Of a DNA stretch of 64,000 bases, positions 41,886 to 50,361 are shown piece after piece. Source of the stretch: Streptomyces sp. (GTDB taxonomy: Bacteria; Actinomycetota; Actinomycetes; Streptomycetales; Streptomycetaceae). Both the position numbers and the translations under genes were made by a program. The stretch's first letter is position 1, and the number at the start of each line of letters is the position of its first letter. The notes below the pieces were generated by a model. The model saw nothing but the letters and a program-made list of their open reading frames with translations, was not told the DNA's origin and did not search any database. The DNA lies in contig NZ_JAEKKT010000122.1 in NCBI RefSeq assembly GCF_019510245.1, forward strand, positions 47,851-111,850, read 5' to 3'.

Positions 41886-43319
41886 TCAGACGCGCCGGGG
41901 CCGCAGCGTGACCGCTGCCAGCGCCAGGGCCGCCGTCGCGATCACCGCGGCCACCCGGAACGCCAGGCGGTAGCCCTCCGCCGTGGCCGGGGCCAGCTCC
42001 GCGCCCGCGTGCAGCAGGCCGTCGGTGCGGTTCGCCGCGAGTGTGGACACGACGGCGAGGCCCAGCGAACCGCCCACCACCTGGGTGGTGTTGAAGAGCC
42101 CCGAGGCCAGCCCCGCGTCCTCCGCGCGGGCGCCGGCCATGGCGAGGCCGGTGAGCGGGGGCATCGCCGCGGCGAAGCCGGCCGCCATGAGCAGCATCGG
42201 GGGCAGCACGTCGGCCGCGTACGACCCCTCTGCGGGCGCCCGGCTCAGCAGGGCCATCCCGACGGTGATGAGGACCAGCCCGGCGAGGAGCACGCGGTAC
42301 GCGCCGAAACGGCCGGTCATGCGCGCCGAAAGACCCAGCATCAGGACGCCGATCGCGAGCGGTGCCGGCAGGAAGGCGAGACCGGTGTGGAACTCGCCGT
42401 AGCCCAGGACGCGTTGCAGGTAGAGCGCGCCGATGAACTGGAAGCCGTACATCGTCGCGACCATGAGGATCTGCACGCCGTTCGCGCCGCTCAGCGCCCG
42501 GGAGCGCAGCAGCCGCAGCCGCAGCAGCGGGTGCGCGGCCCGGGCCTGGCGGACGGTGAACGCCACGAGGAGCGCGAGGGCGAGCGCGGCCAGGAGCACG
42601 GTGGCGGCCGGGCCCCGGTCGCCGGAGCCGACGATGACGTAGACGGTGAGCATCAGCGCGCCGGTGACCAGGGCGGCCCCCGGACCGTCGGCGCCCCCGC
42701 GGAGCCCCGCGCCGGGCTCGCGCGCCAGGATGCGAACCGCGGCCAGCCAGGCCGCCACCCCGATCGGCAGATTGATCAGGAAGATCCAGTGCCAGCTCAG
42801 GGCCTGCGTCAGCGCTCCGCCGAGGAAGGTGCCCAGGGTGGCGCCCACCGACCCCACTGCGCTGAACACCGCGATGGCACGGGCCTGTTCGCGCGGTTCG
42901 GGGAAGAGCGACACCAGCATGCCCAGCACGACGGCCGAGGTCATCGCGCCGCCCGCGCCCTGCACCGCCCGCGCCGCGATCAGCGCGCCCTGGCCCGTCG
43001 CCAGCCCGCACGCCACGGAGGCCGCGGTGAACACGGCGAGCCCGGCCGTGAACATCCGCTTCCGGCCCACCAGATCACCCAGACGGCCGAACAGCAGGAG
43101 CAGTCCGCCGAACGGGATCAGATAGGCGTTCACCACCCAGGCCAGGCCCGGACCGCTGAAGTCCAGGTCGCGTTGGACGGCGGGCATCGCCACGGTGACG
43201 ACGGTGCCGTCCAGGATCGTCATCAGCGCGCCCGCGCACAGGACGGCGAGGGACGCCCGACGCGGGTATGTTCGAGAGGGAGTCACCGGTGCGGCCGGTG
43301 TGCCGGTCGTGGTCGACAT
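41886..43319 (-). CDS. MFS drug exporter, DHA2 (14-helix) family
   Basis: A 477-aa transporter with about 14 membrane helices. It has the motif-A loop GRLGDLVGRKRMFTAG, motif C in the fifth helix (GSVGATLGTFLGGAL) and the N-terminal TILDGTVVTVAMPAVQRDL with the Asp typical of EmrB/QacA antiporters. It should export hydrophobic toxic compounds with protons. The start ATG 43319 is preferred over 43391, which adds a polar tail. It diverges from the HxlR regulator at 43451. Confidence 0.93.
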   Translation of the reverse strand: MSTTTGTPAAPVTPSRTYPRRASLAVLCAGALMTILDGTVVTVAMPAVQRDLDFSGPGLAWVVNAYLIPFGGLLLLFGRLGDLVGRKRMFTAGLAVFTAASVACGLATGQGALIAARAVQGAGGAMTSAVVLGMLVSLFPEPREQARAIAVFSAVGSVGATLGTFLGGALTQALSWHWIFLINLPIGVAAWLAAVRILAREPGAGLRGGADGPGAALVTGALMLTVYVIVGSGDRGPAATVLLAALALALLVAFTVRQARAAHPLLRLRLLRSRALSGANGVQILMVATMYGFQFIGALYLQRVLGYGEFHTGLAFLPAPLAIGVLMLGLSARMTGRFGAYRVLLAGLVLITVGMALLSRAPAEGSYAADVLPPMLLMAAGFAAAMPPLTGLAMAGARAEDAGLASGLFNTTQVVGGSLGLAVVSTLAANRTDGLLHAGAELAPATAEGYRLAFRVAAVIATAALALAAVTLRPRRV

Positions 43320-43450
43320 GGCCTTCTGGCCTCCGCAATCGCCGTAGTTCGCCAGGGACATCAACAGGAACCGATCGTGCGCAAGGTGCACGACTTGTAA
43401 CGGGGTTCATGGTGAGTGACCATGAGAGGACGGCGTAAGGAGGCAGTTCG

Positions 43451-43852
43451 ATGTCCCAGAGGAACACCGGTGTTACCAGCCAGGTGGTGAACGCGCACGC
43501 CTGCCCGGTCCGCGAGGTTCTTGACAGGGTGGCCGGCAAATGGAGCGTGCAGATCCTGGTGGCGGCCTCACACGGGCCCATCCGCTTCACGGAGCTCGAG
43601 CGCGGCATCGAGGGCATCAGCCGGCGGATGCTGACCCTCACTCTGCGCAACCTGGAGCGCGACGGCCTGGTGACCCGCACCGTGTATCCGATGGTGCCTC
43701 CGCGTGTGGAGTACGAACTCACCCCGGTGGCGATGGAGTTGCACGAGACCTTGCAGCGGCTGACCGACTGGGCGGAGCGCAACCGCCACTACATCGCCCA
43801 GGCCCGGGCGGTCTACGACGCCGAGCACCAGCCGGAACTGCTCGACGTGTAG
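43451..43852 (+). CDS. HxlR-family regulator (of MFS exporter)
   Basis: A 133-aa winged-helix regulator with CPVREVLDRVAGKWSVQILVAASHGPIRFTELERGIEGISRRMLTLTLRNLERDGLVTR. The Cys at the start of the domain is the conserved HxlR cysteine, often a redox or electrophile sensor. The start is ATG 43451 after AAGGAGG. Divergent from the DHA2 exporter, so probably its repressor. Confidence 0.92.
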   Translation: MSQRNTGVTSQVVNAHACPVREVLDRVAGKWSVQILVAASHGPIRFTELERGIEGISRRMLTLTLRNLERDGLVTRTVYPMVPPRVEYELTPVAMELHETLQRLTDWAERNRHYIAQARAVYDAEHQPELLDV

Positions 43853-43879
43853 ACGGCCGTGCGGACGGCGCGGACCGGG

Positions 43880-44302
43880 TCAGAACCCGAACAGCTCCGG
43901 GGCCGAGGCGAGTTCCTTGAAGATCTCGCGCGGATCGGCGACCAGCTTCCGGGCCTTCAGGTCCAGCAGCCCGCCGACCGCGTCGACCTCGGCGGCCAGC
44001 GTGCCGTCCGTCTTGGTCATCTTCTGGAGTATCCGGAACGTCTTGCCGTCGCCCCACTCGAACCCGCAGGTCACATCGACCTCGTCACCGGCGAGCAGCT
44101 CCCGCTTGTAACGGATGGTCGTCTCCAGCCCGACCGGCCCCACGCCCCGACCGATCAGCTCGGCCTGCGTGACCCCGGCCGCCTGGAGCAGCGACCAGCG
44201 GGCGTGCTCGGCGTAGTTGATGTACACCGCCTGGTTCAGATGGCCCTGCACATCGGTCTCGTAGCCACGGACGGTCACCCGGACGGAATACGGTTCGCTC
44301 AC
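43880..44302 (-). CDS. Acyl-CoA thioesterase, hot-dog fold (4-HBT type)
   Basis: A 140-aa hot-dog protein: VTVRGYETDVQGHLNQAVYINYAEHARWSLL contains the 4-HBT type active-site pattern (Asp-x-x-GH-x-N). It would hydrolyse acyl- or aroyl-CoA. The start GTG 44302 lies behind GAAGGGGAAG. It is convergent with the HxlR gene. No pathway gene is attached. Confidence 0.88.
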   Translation of the reverse strand: MSEPYSVRVTVRGYETDVQGHLNQAVYINYAEHARWSLLQAAGVTQAELIGRGVGPVGLETTIRYKRELLAGDEVDVTCGFEWGDGKTFRILQKMTKTDGTLAAEVDAVGGLLDLKARKLVADPREIFKELASAPELFGF

Positions 44303-44359
44303 GACTTCCCCTTCACGTGTACGACGCACTGATCCTTCGCGGGCATCCTGACACGCCCG

Positions 44360-44980
44360 TCACACCCGGCGCGGCGATGCCAGCAGATAGCGCGTTCTGG
44401 TGCGTGGTTCCGTGTACTCGCCGGTCTGCCAGCCCGCCCGCTCCAGGGTGGCGGCGCACGCCCGCAAGGGCTCGCCCTCCGGTGCGTACACCGCGACCGC
44501 CTCCGGCTGCGGGGTCGCCCGCACCCGGTAGCCGGGGGTGTCCGGCCCCTCGGGCGGATGCCCGGCCGCCTCCAGGGCGAGCGCCGCGGCCCGCACCAGA
44601 TGGGCACGCTCCCAGCCGCACGGCCGGTCGGTGGCGCCGTCGGGATGGGTCATCCGGCGCAGTTCGAGCAGCCCCTGCCAGGCGCTGTGCACCTCTCGGG
44701 CCCGGGCCGGCCCGGCCTCGGCCGGCTCCTCGCCGCCGACGCGTGCGGCGAAGACCCCGTCCGGCTCCTCTCGGGCCACCGCCTCGGCCTGCGGGGCCGT
44801 CTCCCGTATCCGGTGCCCGGCCGGCGTCAGGAAGTGGTCGTGCGGCGGACGCGGGTGCCGGAAGGCGAGACCGTGCCTCACCAGTGCCGCCAGCTGCGCC
44901 TCGGTACCCCGCAGCCGCCCGGTGACCGGGTCCGCGGCGTCCACGATCCGCCGCTGCGCGGCGGTGGGCGGTCGGGTCAC
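44360..44980 (-). CDS. Hypothetical protein, possible winged-helix N-terminus
   Basis: A 206-aa protein. Its N-terminal PTAAQRRIVDAADPVTGRLRGTEAQLAALVRHGLAFRHPRPPHDHFLTPAGHRIRE looks like a winged helix, and the C-terminal half (GPDTPGYRVRATPQPEAVAVYAPEGEPLRACAATLERAGWQT) may be a small binding domain. The start GTG 44980 is eight bases after GGGGAGG. I do not know the family. Last gene of a minus-strand run with the phosphatase and HAD-like genes. Confidence 0.75.
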   Translation of the reverse strand: MTRPPTAAQRRIVDAADPVTGRLRGTEAQLAALVRHGLAFRHPRPPHDHFLTPAGHRIRETAPQAEAVAREEPDGVFAARVGGEEPAEAGPARAREVHSAWQGLLELRRMTHPDGATDRPCGWERAHLVRAAALALEAAGHPPEGPDTPGYRVRATPQPEAVAVYAPEGEPLRACAATLERAGWQTGEYTEPRTRTRYLLASPRRV

Positions 44981-45030
44981 GGTGCACACCTCCCCGGTGT
45001 CGAGCGCGGTCCTGATCCCTTCTCCGAAGG

Positions 45031-45660
45031 CTACGACCGGCCACTGACAGCGCGGTCGGGCTGTCCGCCGGGCCGGATGTTCCAGCCCGCGATCACCGGC
45101 CGGTCGTGCTCCGTGCCCAGCCGGCACAGCGTCCCGGTGGCCAGCTGGAACAGGGCCCCGCCGGACGGCGGCAGGCCGAGTCGGCGGGCGGTCAGGACGC
45201 GCAGGAAGTGCCCGTGGGCGACCAGCAGCACGGCCCCCTCGGTACCGGCGAGGGCCGCCTCGACCTTGGACAGCATCCGGTCGGCCCGCTCCCCGACCTG
45301 CTCCGGGCTCTCCCCGGGATGTTCCGCCGGGCCGGGCGCCACCCCGTCCGTGAACAGGAACCAGCCGGGCCGGGTGCGCTGGATCTCCGCGGTGGTGACG
45401 CCCTCGTAGCCGCCGTAGTCCCACTCCCGCAGGTCGGCGTCGACCCGGGCGTCGGGCACCCCGATCAGCTCGGCGGTCTCGCGGGCCCGCTGGAGCGGGC
45501 TGACGAAGGCCGCACCGATGCGGAGCGAACGGACCAACGGCATCAGCCGGTGCGCCTCGTCCCTGCCGTGCTCGGTGAGCGGCACGTCCGTGCACCCGGT
45601 ATGCCGTCCGGACCGCGACCACTCGGTCTCACCGTGCCGGACGAGAAAGACATCAGCCAT
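45031..45660 (-). CDS. Histidine phosphatase (phosphoglycerate mutase-like)
   Basis: A 209-aa enzyme with the phospho-His motif VFLVRHGETEWS, the Arg/Glu motif SPLQRARETAEL and REWDYGGYEG, and the second catalytic His in LLVAHGHFLRVL. It belongs to the broad-specificity branch (GpmB/CobC-like), and the substrate is unknown. It begins at ATG 45660, 3 bases after the HAD-like gene's stop. Confidence 0.92.
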   Translation of the reverse strand: MADVFLVRHGETEWSRSGRHTGCTDVPLTEHGRDEAHRLMPLVRSLRIGAAFVSPLQRARETAELIGVPDARVDADLREWDYGGYEGVTTAEIQRTRPGWFLFTDGVAPGPAEHPGESPEQVGERADRMLSKVEAALAGTEGAVLLVAHGHFLRVLTARRLGLPPSGGALFQLATGTLCRLGTEHDRPVIAGWNIRPGGQPDRAVSGRS

Positions 45661-45663
45661 ACG

Positions 45664-46194
45664 TCAGAGGCTAAGAGCCCAGCGCTCCAGTTCGGCGAAG
45701 TCACGCGCCCGCAGGCCGTGCCGCGAATCCACCGGAAGGAGCAGTGCGGGCCCTTCGTGGTGCTCGGCGACATGGCGGACGTCGAGGTCGGTGACCATGT
45801 CGTCGACCCACACGAAAGGCCGCCCCGCCGCCCACGCCACGACGGTCCGCGTCTTCCAGTACAGGCCGTCGGGATCTCTGGCGAACAGCTCCGGCCACTC
45901 GATGACGGGCAGCTCGGGCAGTCCGACGACCGGCCCGATCATCTCGTTGGCCTGGTGCATCCAGGTGGTGGCCCAGGTCAATTCGTACGGCAGCGCGAGC
46001 AGCCGGGCCCCGTGCCCCGGATGCAGCCGCACCCGCAGCCCCCGGCGCAGGCGGCGGGAGCCGGGCCGCTGGCGGGCGGACCAGTCGGCGGGGTGCAGCC
46101 TGCGGGTCACGTACCCGCGATGGCGCAGGAACCGGGCCCGGAAGGGGTTCAGTGGGCCGTCGACGTCGAGGAGGAGCAGCGGGCGCTGGGTCAT
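45664..46194 (-). CDS. HAD-like hydrolase
   Basis: A 176-aa protein starting LLLLDVDGPLNPF, the Asp-x-Asp HAD motif I. Later VWVDDMVTDLDVRHVAEHHEG fits motif IV with paired acidic residues. It is short, with a small cap region containing WATTWMHQANEMIGPVVGLPELPVIEWP, a pattern I have seen in actinobacterial proteins of unknown role. The start ATG 46194 is preferred to 46218. Confidence 0.85.
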   Translation of the reverse strand: MTQRPLLLLDVDGPLNPFRARFLRHRGYVTRRLHPADWSARQRPGSRRLRRGLRVRLHPGHGARLLALPYELTWATTWMHQANEMIGPVVGLPELPVIEWPELFARDPDGLYWKTRTVVAWAAGRPFVWVDDMVTDLDVRHVAEHHEGPALLLPVDSRHGLRARDFAELERWALSL

Positions 46195-46224
46195 GGGGAC
46201 GACTCTCCCGGGCAGCACCGCGAA

Positions 46225-47433
46225 CTACTGCCGGTATCCGCTCAGAAACCGCCCGATCCGGCCGATCGCCGTCTCCAGGGTCTCCGCGTGGGGGAGGGTG
46301 AGGATGCGGAAGTGGTCGGTGGCCGGCCAGTTGAAGCCGGTGCCCTGGACGACCTGGATCTTCTCCTGGAGCAGCAGGTCCAGGACGAACCTCTCGTCGT
46401 CGTGGATAGGGTGGACCTTGGGGTCGATGCGGGCGAAGGCGTAGAGGGCGCCCTTCGGCTTGACGCACGAGACGCCGGGGATTTCGTTGAGCTTCTCCCA
46501 GGCCACGTTGCGCTGCTCGTACAGCCTGCCGCCGGGAGTGACGAGTTCGCGGATGGACTGGCGGCCGCCGAGCGCGGCCTGGATGGCGTACTGGGCGGGG
46601 GCGTTGGCGCACAGCCGCATGGAGGCCAGCATGGTGAGGCCCTCCAGGTAGTCCTTGGCGTGCTGCTTCGGGCCGGTGACGACCAGCCAGCCCGAGCGGA
46701 AGCCGGCCACCCGGTACGTCTTGGACAGGCCGCAGAAGGTGAGGACCACCAGGTCGGGGGCGAGGGCAGCGGTGGAGTGGTGGACGGCGTCGTCGTACAG
46801 GATCTGGTCGTAGATCTCGTCCGCGAAGACCATCAGGCCGTGCCGGCGGGCCAGGTCGAGGATGCCCTCCAGGATCTCCTTCGGGTACACCGCGCCGGTC
46901 GGGTTGTTGGGGTTGATGACGACCACGGCCTTGGTGCGGTCCGTGATCTTCGACTCCATGTCGGCGAGATCCGGGTACCAGTCGGCCTGTTCGTCGCAGA
47001 GGTAGTGCACCGCCCTGCCGCCGGCGAGGGTGGTCACCGCCGTCCACAGCGGGAAGTCGGGGGCGGGGATCAGGATCTCGTCGCCGTCCTCGACCAGCGC
47101 CTGTACGGCCATGGAGACCAGCTCCGAGACGCCGTTGCCGAGGAACACGTCGTCGACGCCCACCTCCAGGCCCAGCGTCTGGTAGCGCCCGGCCACCGCC
47201 CGGCGGGCGGAGAGGATGCCGCGGGAGTCGGTGTAGCCGTGTGCCTGCGGGAGCATCCGGATCATGTCCTGGAGGATCTCCTCCGGCGCCTCGAAGCCGA
47301 ACACCGCGGGGTTGCCGGTGTTCAGGCGCAGCACGCTGTGGCCCGCCTCCTCCAGCGCGTTGGCGTGCTCGATCACCGGTCCGCGGATCTCGTAACAGAC
47401 CTCGCTTAGCTTGTTGGACTGCCGGAACTCCAT
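46225..47433 (-). CDS. alaA: Alanine/valine-type aminotransferase (AlaA-like)
   Basis: A 402-aa class I PLP aminotransferase that begins MEFRQSNKLSEVCYEIRGPV, the N-terminus of AlaA. The PLP lysine is in FCGLSKTYRVAGFRSGW, NPNNPTGAVYP binds cofactor and carboxylate, and the C-terminal Arg is in HFRILTLPH. It transaminates pyruvate to alanine with glutamate. The promoter region, shared with the HxlR gene at 47515, has two TTGG-N5-CCAA palindromes. Confidence 0.93.
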   Translation of the reverse strand: MEFRQSNKLSEVCYEIRGPVIEHANALEEAGHSVLRLNTGNPAVFGFEAPEEILQDMIRMLPQAHGYTDSRGILSARRAVAGRYQTLGLEVGVDDVFLGNGVSELVSMAVQALVEDGDEILIPAPDFPLWTAVTTLAGGRAVHYLCDEQADWYPDLADMESKITDRTKAVVVINPNNPTGAVYPKEILEGILDLARRHGLMVFADEIYDQILYDDAVHHSTAALAPDLVVLTFCGLSKTYRVAGFRSGWLVVTGPKQHAKDYLEGLTMLASMRLCANAPAQYAIQAALGGRQSIRELVTPGGRLYEQRNVAWEKLNEIPGVSCVKPKGALYAFARIDPKVHPIHDDERFVLDLLLQEKIQVVQGTGFNWPATDHFRILTLPHAETLETAIGRIGRFLSGYRQ

Positions 47434-47458
47434 GCGCCCCTCCGGGAACTCGTGTTGC

Positions 47459-47492
47459 TTGGTTTTACCAAGCAGGAGCTTGGAAAGTCCAA
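47459..47492. promoter_or_regulatory. Tandem TTGG-N5-CCAA operators
   Basis: TTGGTTTTACCAA (47459-47471, extended to TGCTTGGT/ACCAAGCA) and TTGGAAAGTCCAA (47480-47492) start exactly 21 bp apart in the 81-bp alaA-HxlR divergent region. They are probably the operator of the HxlR regulator. Confidence 0.65.
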
Positions 47493-47514
47493 CACCTTGT
47501 CTAGACTGCGTCGC

Positions 47515-48141
47515 ATGTCACCTCGCCGAAGCTACGACCAGTACTGTTCCGCGGCCCGCGCCCTCGACGCCGTCGGCGACCGCTGGACCCTGCTGATCGT
47601 CCGGGAGCTGTTCGCCGGTCCCCGCCGCTACACGGACCTGCACGCGGATCTGCCGGGGGTCAGCACGGACGTCCTCGCCTCCCGGCTGAAGGACATGGAG
47701 CGGGACGGGCTCACCACCCGGCGGCGGCTGCCCCCGCCCGGTGCGGCGTATGTCTACGAACTCACGGCCCGGGGGCGGGAGTTGCTGCCGGTACTCCAGG
47801 CGCTGGGCAAGTGGGGCGAGCCCGAACTGGGGGAGCGCCGGCCCACCGACGCGGTACGCGCCCACTGGTTCGCACTGCCGCTGCTGCGGGCCCTGGCGGG
47901 CGAGGGGCTCGTCGAAGTCCGGCTGGGGGAGGGGGACTTCCACCTGTACGTCGGGGCCGAGGACGGCCCGGTGTACGGCGACGGCCCGGCGCCGGCCGAG
48001 CCCGACGCCCGGCTCGTGCTCGACGCCGGGACGGGCACCGCCCTGGCCCGGGGCGAGTTGGGGCTGGCGGAGGCGGTGCGGGCGGGACGGATCACGGTGA
48101 CGGGGGACGGGGCACTGGCCAAGGAGCTGCGCGAGGCCTGA
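47515..48141 (+). CDS. HxlR-family regulator with SCP2-like C-terminal part
   Basis: A 208-aa protein. Residues about 5-100 are an HxlR winged helix (YDQYCSAARALDAVGDRWTLLIVRELFAGPRRYTDLHADLPGVSTDVLASRLKDMERDGL). The extra C-terminal about 90 residues (DARLVLDAGTGTALARGELGLAEAVRAGRITVTGDGALAKEL) resembles SCP2-like domains attached to some HxlR proteins. The start is ATG 47515. Divergent from alaA; likely controls itself and alaA. Confidence 0.88.
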   Translation: MSPRRSYDQYCSAARALDAVGDRWTLLIVRELFAGPRRYTDLHADLPGVSTDVLASRLKDMERDGLTTRRRLPPPGAAYVYELTARGRELLPVLQALGKWGEPELGERRPTDAVRAHWFALPLLRALAGEGLVEVRLGEGDFHLYVGAEDGPVYGDGPAPAEPDARLVLDAGTGTALARGELGLAEAVRAGRITVTGDGALAKELREA

Positions 48142-48147
48142 AACGAC

Positions 48148-48176
48148 GACTGGGCCGCCGCGAACGGGGCCCAGTC
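48148..48176. terminator. Hairpin between convergent genes
   Basis: GACTGGGCC (48148-48156) pairs with GGCCCAGTC (48168-48176) around an 11-base loop between the HxlR gene and the secreted protein gene ending at 48195. Confidence 0.65.
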
Positions 48177-48194
48177 ACCAGTTTCCGCGCAGGA

Positions 48195-49022
48195 TCAGGC
48201 GGCGGGCGGCACCCGCGACGGCCGGCCCGACCCCCGCGTCAGCGCGTACCCCCCGATCCCCGCCAGCGCGGCCAGCACACCGCCGATCCCGGTCCACACC
48301 CAGCGGTCGCTCCACCAGCCGGAGGACCAGCCGCCGTCGGGCTCGATGCCGGACAGGACCGCCGGCTTCGCGGTCGAGGAACTGTCGTCGGACGAAGAAC
48401 TGCCGCTGTCCGAGGCGGACTTGACCGCGATCCCCGGCACCAGCGGCTCGGCCAGCGAACCGTCCACCGCCGCCGAGCCGCCGATGTCCTTGGAGTCCAC
48501 CTTCACCTCGGCGCTCACCGGCTGACCGAGGTCGGCCGAGGTCAGGTCCACCACCGTCAGCCGGATGTAGTACGTGCCGGGCAGCGGATCGTCGGCCCAC
48601 GGCTCCGACCAGGCGCGCACGGTACGCATCACGCAGGCCAGCTCCACCGACGTGGCGCCCTGCGCGGCCGTGCGGGTCTGCGCGCCGTACTGGCAGGCCT
48701 GCCGGCGCCGCAGACCGTCGTACACGTCGAGCTGCCAGGTCTGCCCGGCGTGCGCGGCGGGCAGCTTCACCGTCGCCTTGACGTCCGGGCGCTGGCCGGC
48801 GTCGGCCGGGAACGACCAGTACAGGTAGTCGCCGGTGGAACCGCTGGCCGTCGCCTGCTGCCCCTGGTCGATCTCGGCCGCCGTACGGAAGGACGTGCCC
48901 GCCTGGGTGGGCGCGCCGCTGTCCTCCGAGGCGCTGGGGGAGGGGGAGGAATCCGCGACCGCCGGACCGGCCGCCAGGCCCACCGCCAGCAGCGCGGCGC
49001 TCAACACACGTGTGATCGACAT
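48195..49022 (-). CDS. Secreted, membrane-anchored protein linked to VWA gene
   Basis: A 275-aa protein with signal peptide (SITRVLSAALLAVGLAAGPAVADS), an extracellular beta-rich domain (GDYLYWSFPADAGQRPDVKATVKLPAAH, PGTYYIRLTVVDL), a Ser/Asp linker and one C-terminal membrane helix (WTGIGGVLAALAGIGGYAL). The domain is like bacterial pre-peptidase C-terminal/jelly-roll carrier domains. Its ATG overlaps the VWA gene stop by one base, so the two are made together and probably interact outside the cell. Confidence 0.83.
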   Translation of the reverse strand: MSITRVLSAALLAVGLAAGPAVADSSPSPSASEDSGAPTQAGTSFRTAAEIDQGQQATASGSTGDYLYWSFPADAGQRPDVKATVKLPAAHAGQTWQLDVYDGLRRRQACQYGAQTRTAAQGATSVELACVMRTVRAWSEPWADDPLPGTYYIRLTVVDLTSADLGQPVSAEVKVDSKDIGGSAAVDGSLAEPLVPGIAVKSASDSGSSSSDDSSSTAKPAVLSGIEPDGGWSSGWWSDRWVWTGIGGVLAALAGIGGYALTRGSGRPSRVPPAA

Positions 49023-50287
49023 CAGTTGGTCCTCCAGACCGCGACCCGCCAGCGCGACACCCAGCCCCACACCAGACCCGCGAGGAAGCCGGTCAGCACG
49101 AGTGCGCCGAGCAGCCACCAGCCGCGGCCGAGACCGAAGGAGGCGACGTCGCTCGCCTTCGACGGCCCGTCCACCACGTCGACCGTCAGCTCGACCGGCA
49201 GGCCGGGGCTGGTCTTCACCCCGGCCGCGGCCGAGAAGGAGTTGGTCACCTGGAGACAGACGGTCTCCGGCGTGGTGTCCCCGTCGTCGTCGCTCTCGGC
49301 CTTCGGGTACCGCAGCCCGGTCGAGATGACGTCCGTGCGCCCGAGGCCCGACGCCTCGCCGCGCACTATCTCCCGCCCGTGCACGGTCACCGCCCGCAGC
49401 AGCACACCGTAGTCGGCGTTGACGGCCCGGTCGGCCGCGACGCTCACCGAAGCGCGCAGCTCCTGGCCGGGGTTGACGTCGACCTTGTACCAGCGCTGCT
49501 GCCCGAACTCCTCACGGTCGGTGTACAGCCCCGACTTCAGCGCGGGCGCCGACGAGCACTGGTCCGTGCCCTCGGTCGCCACCGGCGTGACCACCGGGTC
49601 CGCCGCCCGGTCCACCAGCTGGCCGACCCGGTCGGTCAGTTCCTCCTTGTGCTGCACGGAGGTGTACGTGCCGCCGGTCGCGTCCGCGATGCAGCTGAGC
49701 TGGTCGCGGGTCTTCGCGTCCGGCACCAGGCCGAGCGTGTCGATGGTCAGCCCGACGCCCTTGGCGGCGATCTCGCGGGCCACCTCGCACGGGTCCAGCG
49801 GCTGGCAGGTGTCCTCGCCGTCGCTGATCAGGACGATACGGCGGGTCCCGTCACCGCCCTGGAGGTCGTCGGCCGCCTTGAGCAGCGCGGGGCCGATCGG
49901 GGTCCAGCCGGTCGGCGAGAGCGTGGCGACGGCGGTCTTCGCCTCGGTGCGGTCCAGTGTGCCGACCGGGTACAGCTGCGCGGTGTCCTTGCAGCCCTCC
50001 TTGCGGTCGTTGCCGCGGTAGTTGGCGCCCAGCGTGCGGATGCCGAGCTGGACCCCCTCGGGCGTCGCGTCCAGCACCTCGTTGAACGCCTGCTTGGCCG
50101 CGGCCATGCGCGTCCCGCCGTCGATGTCCGCAGTCCGCATGGAACCGCTGACGTCCAGCACGAGCTCCACCTTGGGAGCGGCCTGTTCGGTCTCGTCGGC
50201 GACCGCATGGCCGGGGAACGCGATCCCGGCCGCCAGGGCGGCGAGCAGAGCACAGACTCCTGCCGCCGGCCGATGTGTTCTGATCAT
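49022..50287 (-). CDS. Secreted VWA-domain protein with C-terminal membrane anchor
   Basis: A 421-aa protein: signal peptide ending near GHAVADE, a von Willebrand A domain from about 38 (VELVLDVSGSMRTADIDG, a full DxSxS MIDAS, plus ISDGEDTCQPLDPC), then a beta domain (GQQRWYKVDVNPGQELRASVSV) similar in kind to the downstream protein, and a membrane helix (WWLLGALVLTGFLAGLVWGWV) just before the basic tail. It should sit on the outer face of the membrane and bind a divalent metal. First of a two-gene unit. The role is unknown. Confidence 0.88.
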   Translation of the reverse strand: MIRTHRPAAGVCALLAALAAGIAFPGHAVADETEQAAPKVELVLDVSGSMRTADIDGGTRMAAAKQAFNEVLDATPEGVQLGIRTLGANYRGNDRKEGCKDTAQLYPVGTLDRTEAKTAVATLSPTGWTPIGPALLKAADDLQGGDGTRRIVLISDGEDTCQPLDPCEVAREIAAKGVGLTIDTLGLVPDAKTRDQLSCIADATGGTYTSVQHKEELTDRVGQLVDRAADPVVTPVATEGTDQCSSAPALKSGLYTDREEFGQQRWYKVDVNPGQELRASVSVAADRAVNADYGVLLRAVTVHGREIVRGEASGLGRTDVISTGLRYPKAESDDDGDTTPETVCLQVTNSFSAAAGVKTSPGLPVELTVDVVDGPSKASDVASFGLGRGWWLLGALVLTGFLAGLVWGWVSRWRVAVWRTN

Positions 50288-50361
50288 CGGCGGATCCTAT
50301 TGATCAAAGGCGCCGGGCTCCAAAACGAGGTCCGCACCGGCGAACGAGAGTGACCGGCAGG

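Noticed and set aside
45106..47409. A 767-codon plus-strand open frame opposite the phosphatase, HAD and alaA genes
   Set aside because: Composition is Val/Gly/Arg/His-rich with no motif, while the opposite strand has three well-formed enzymes.
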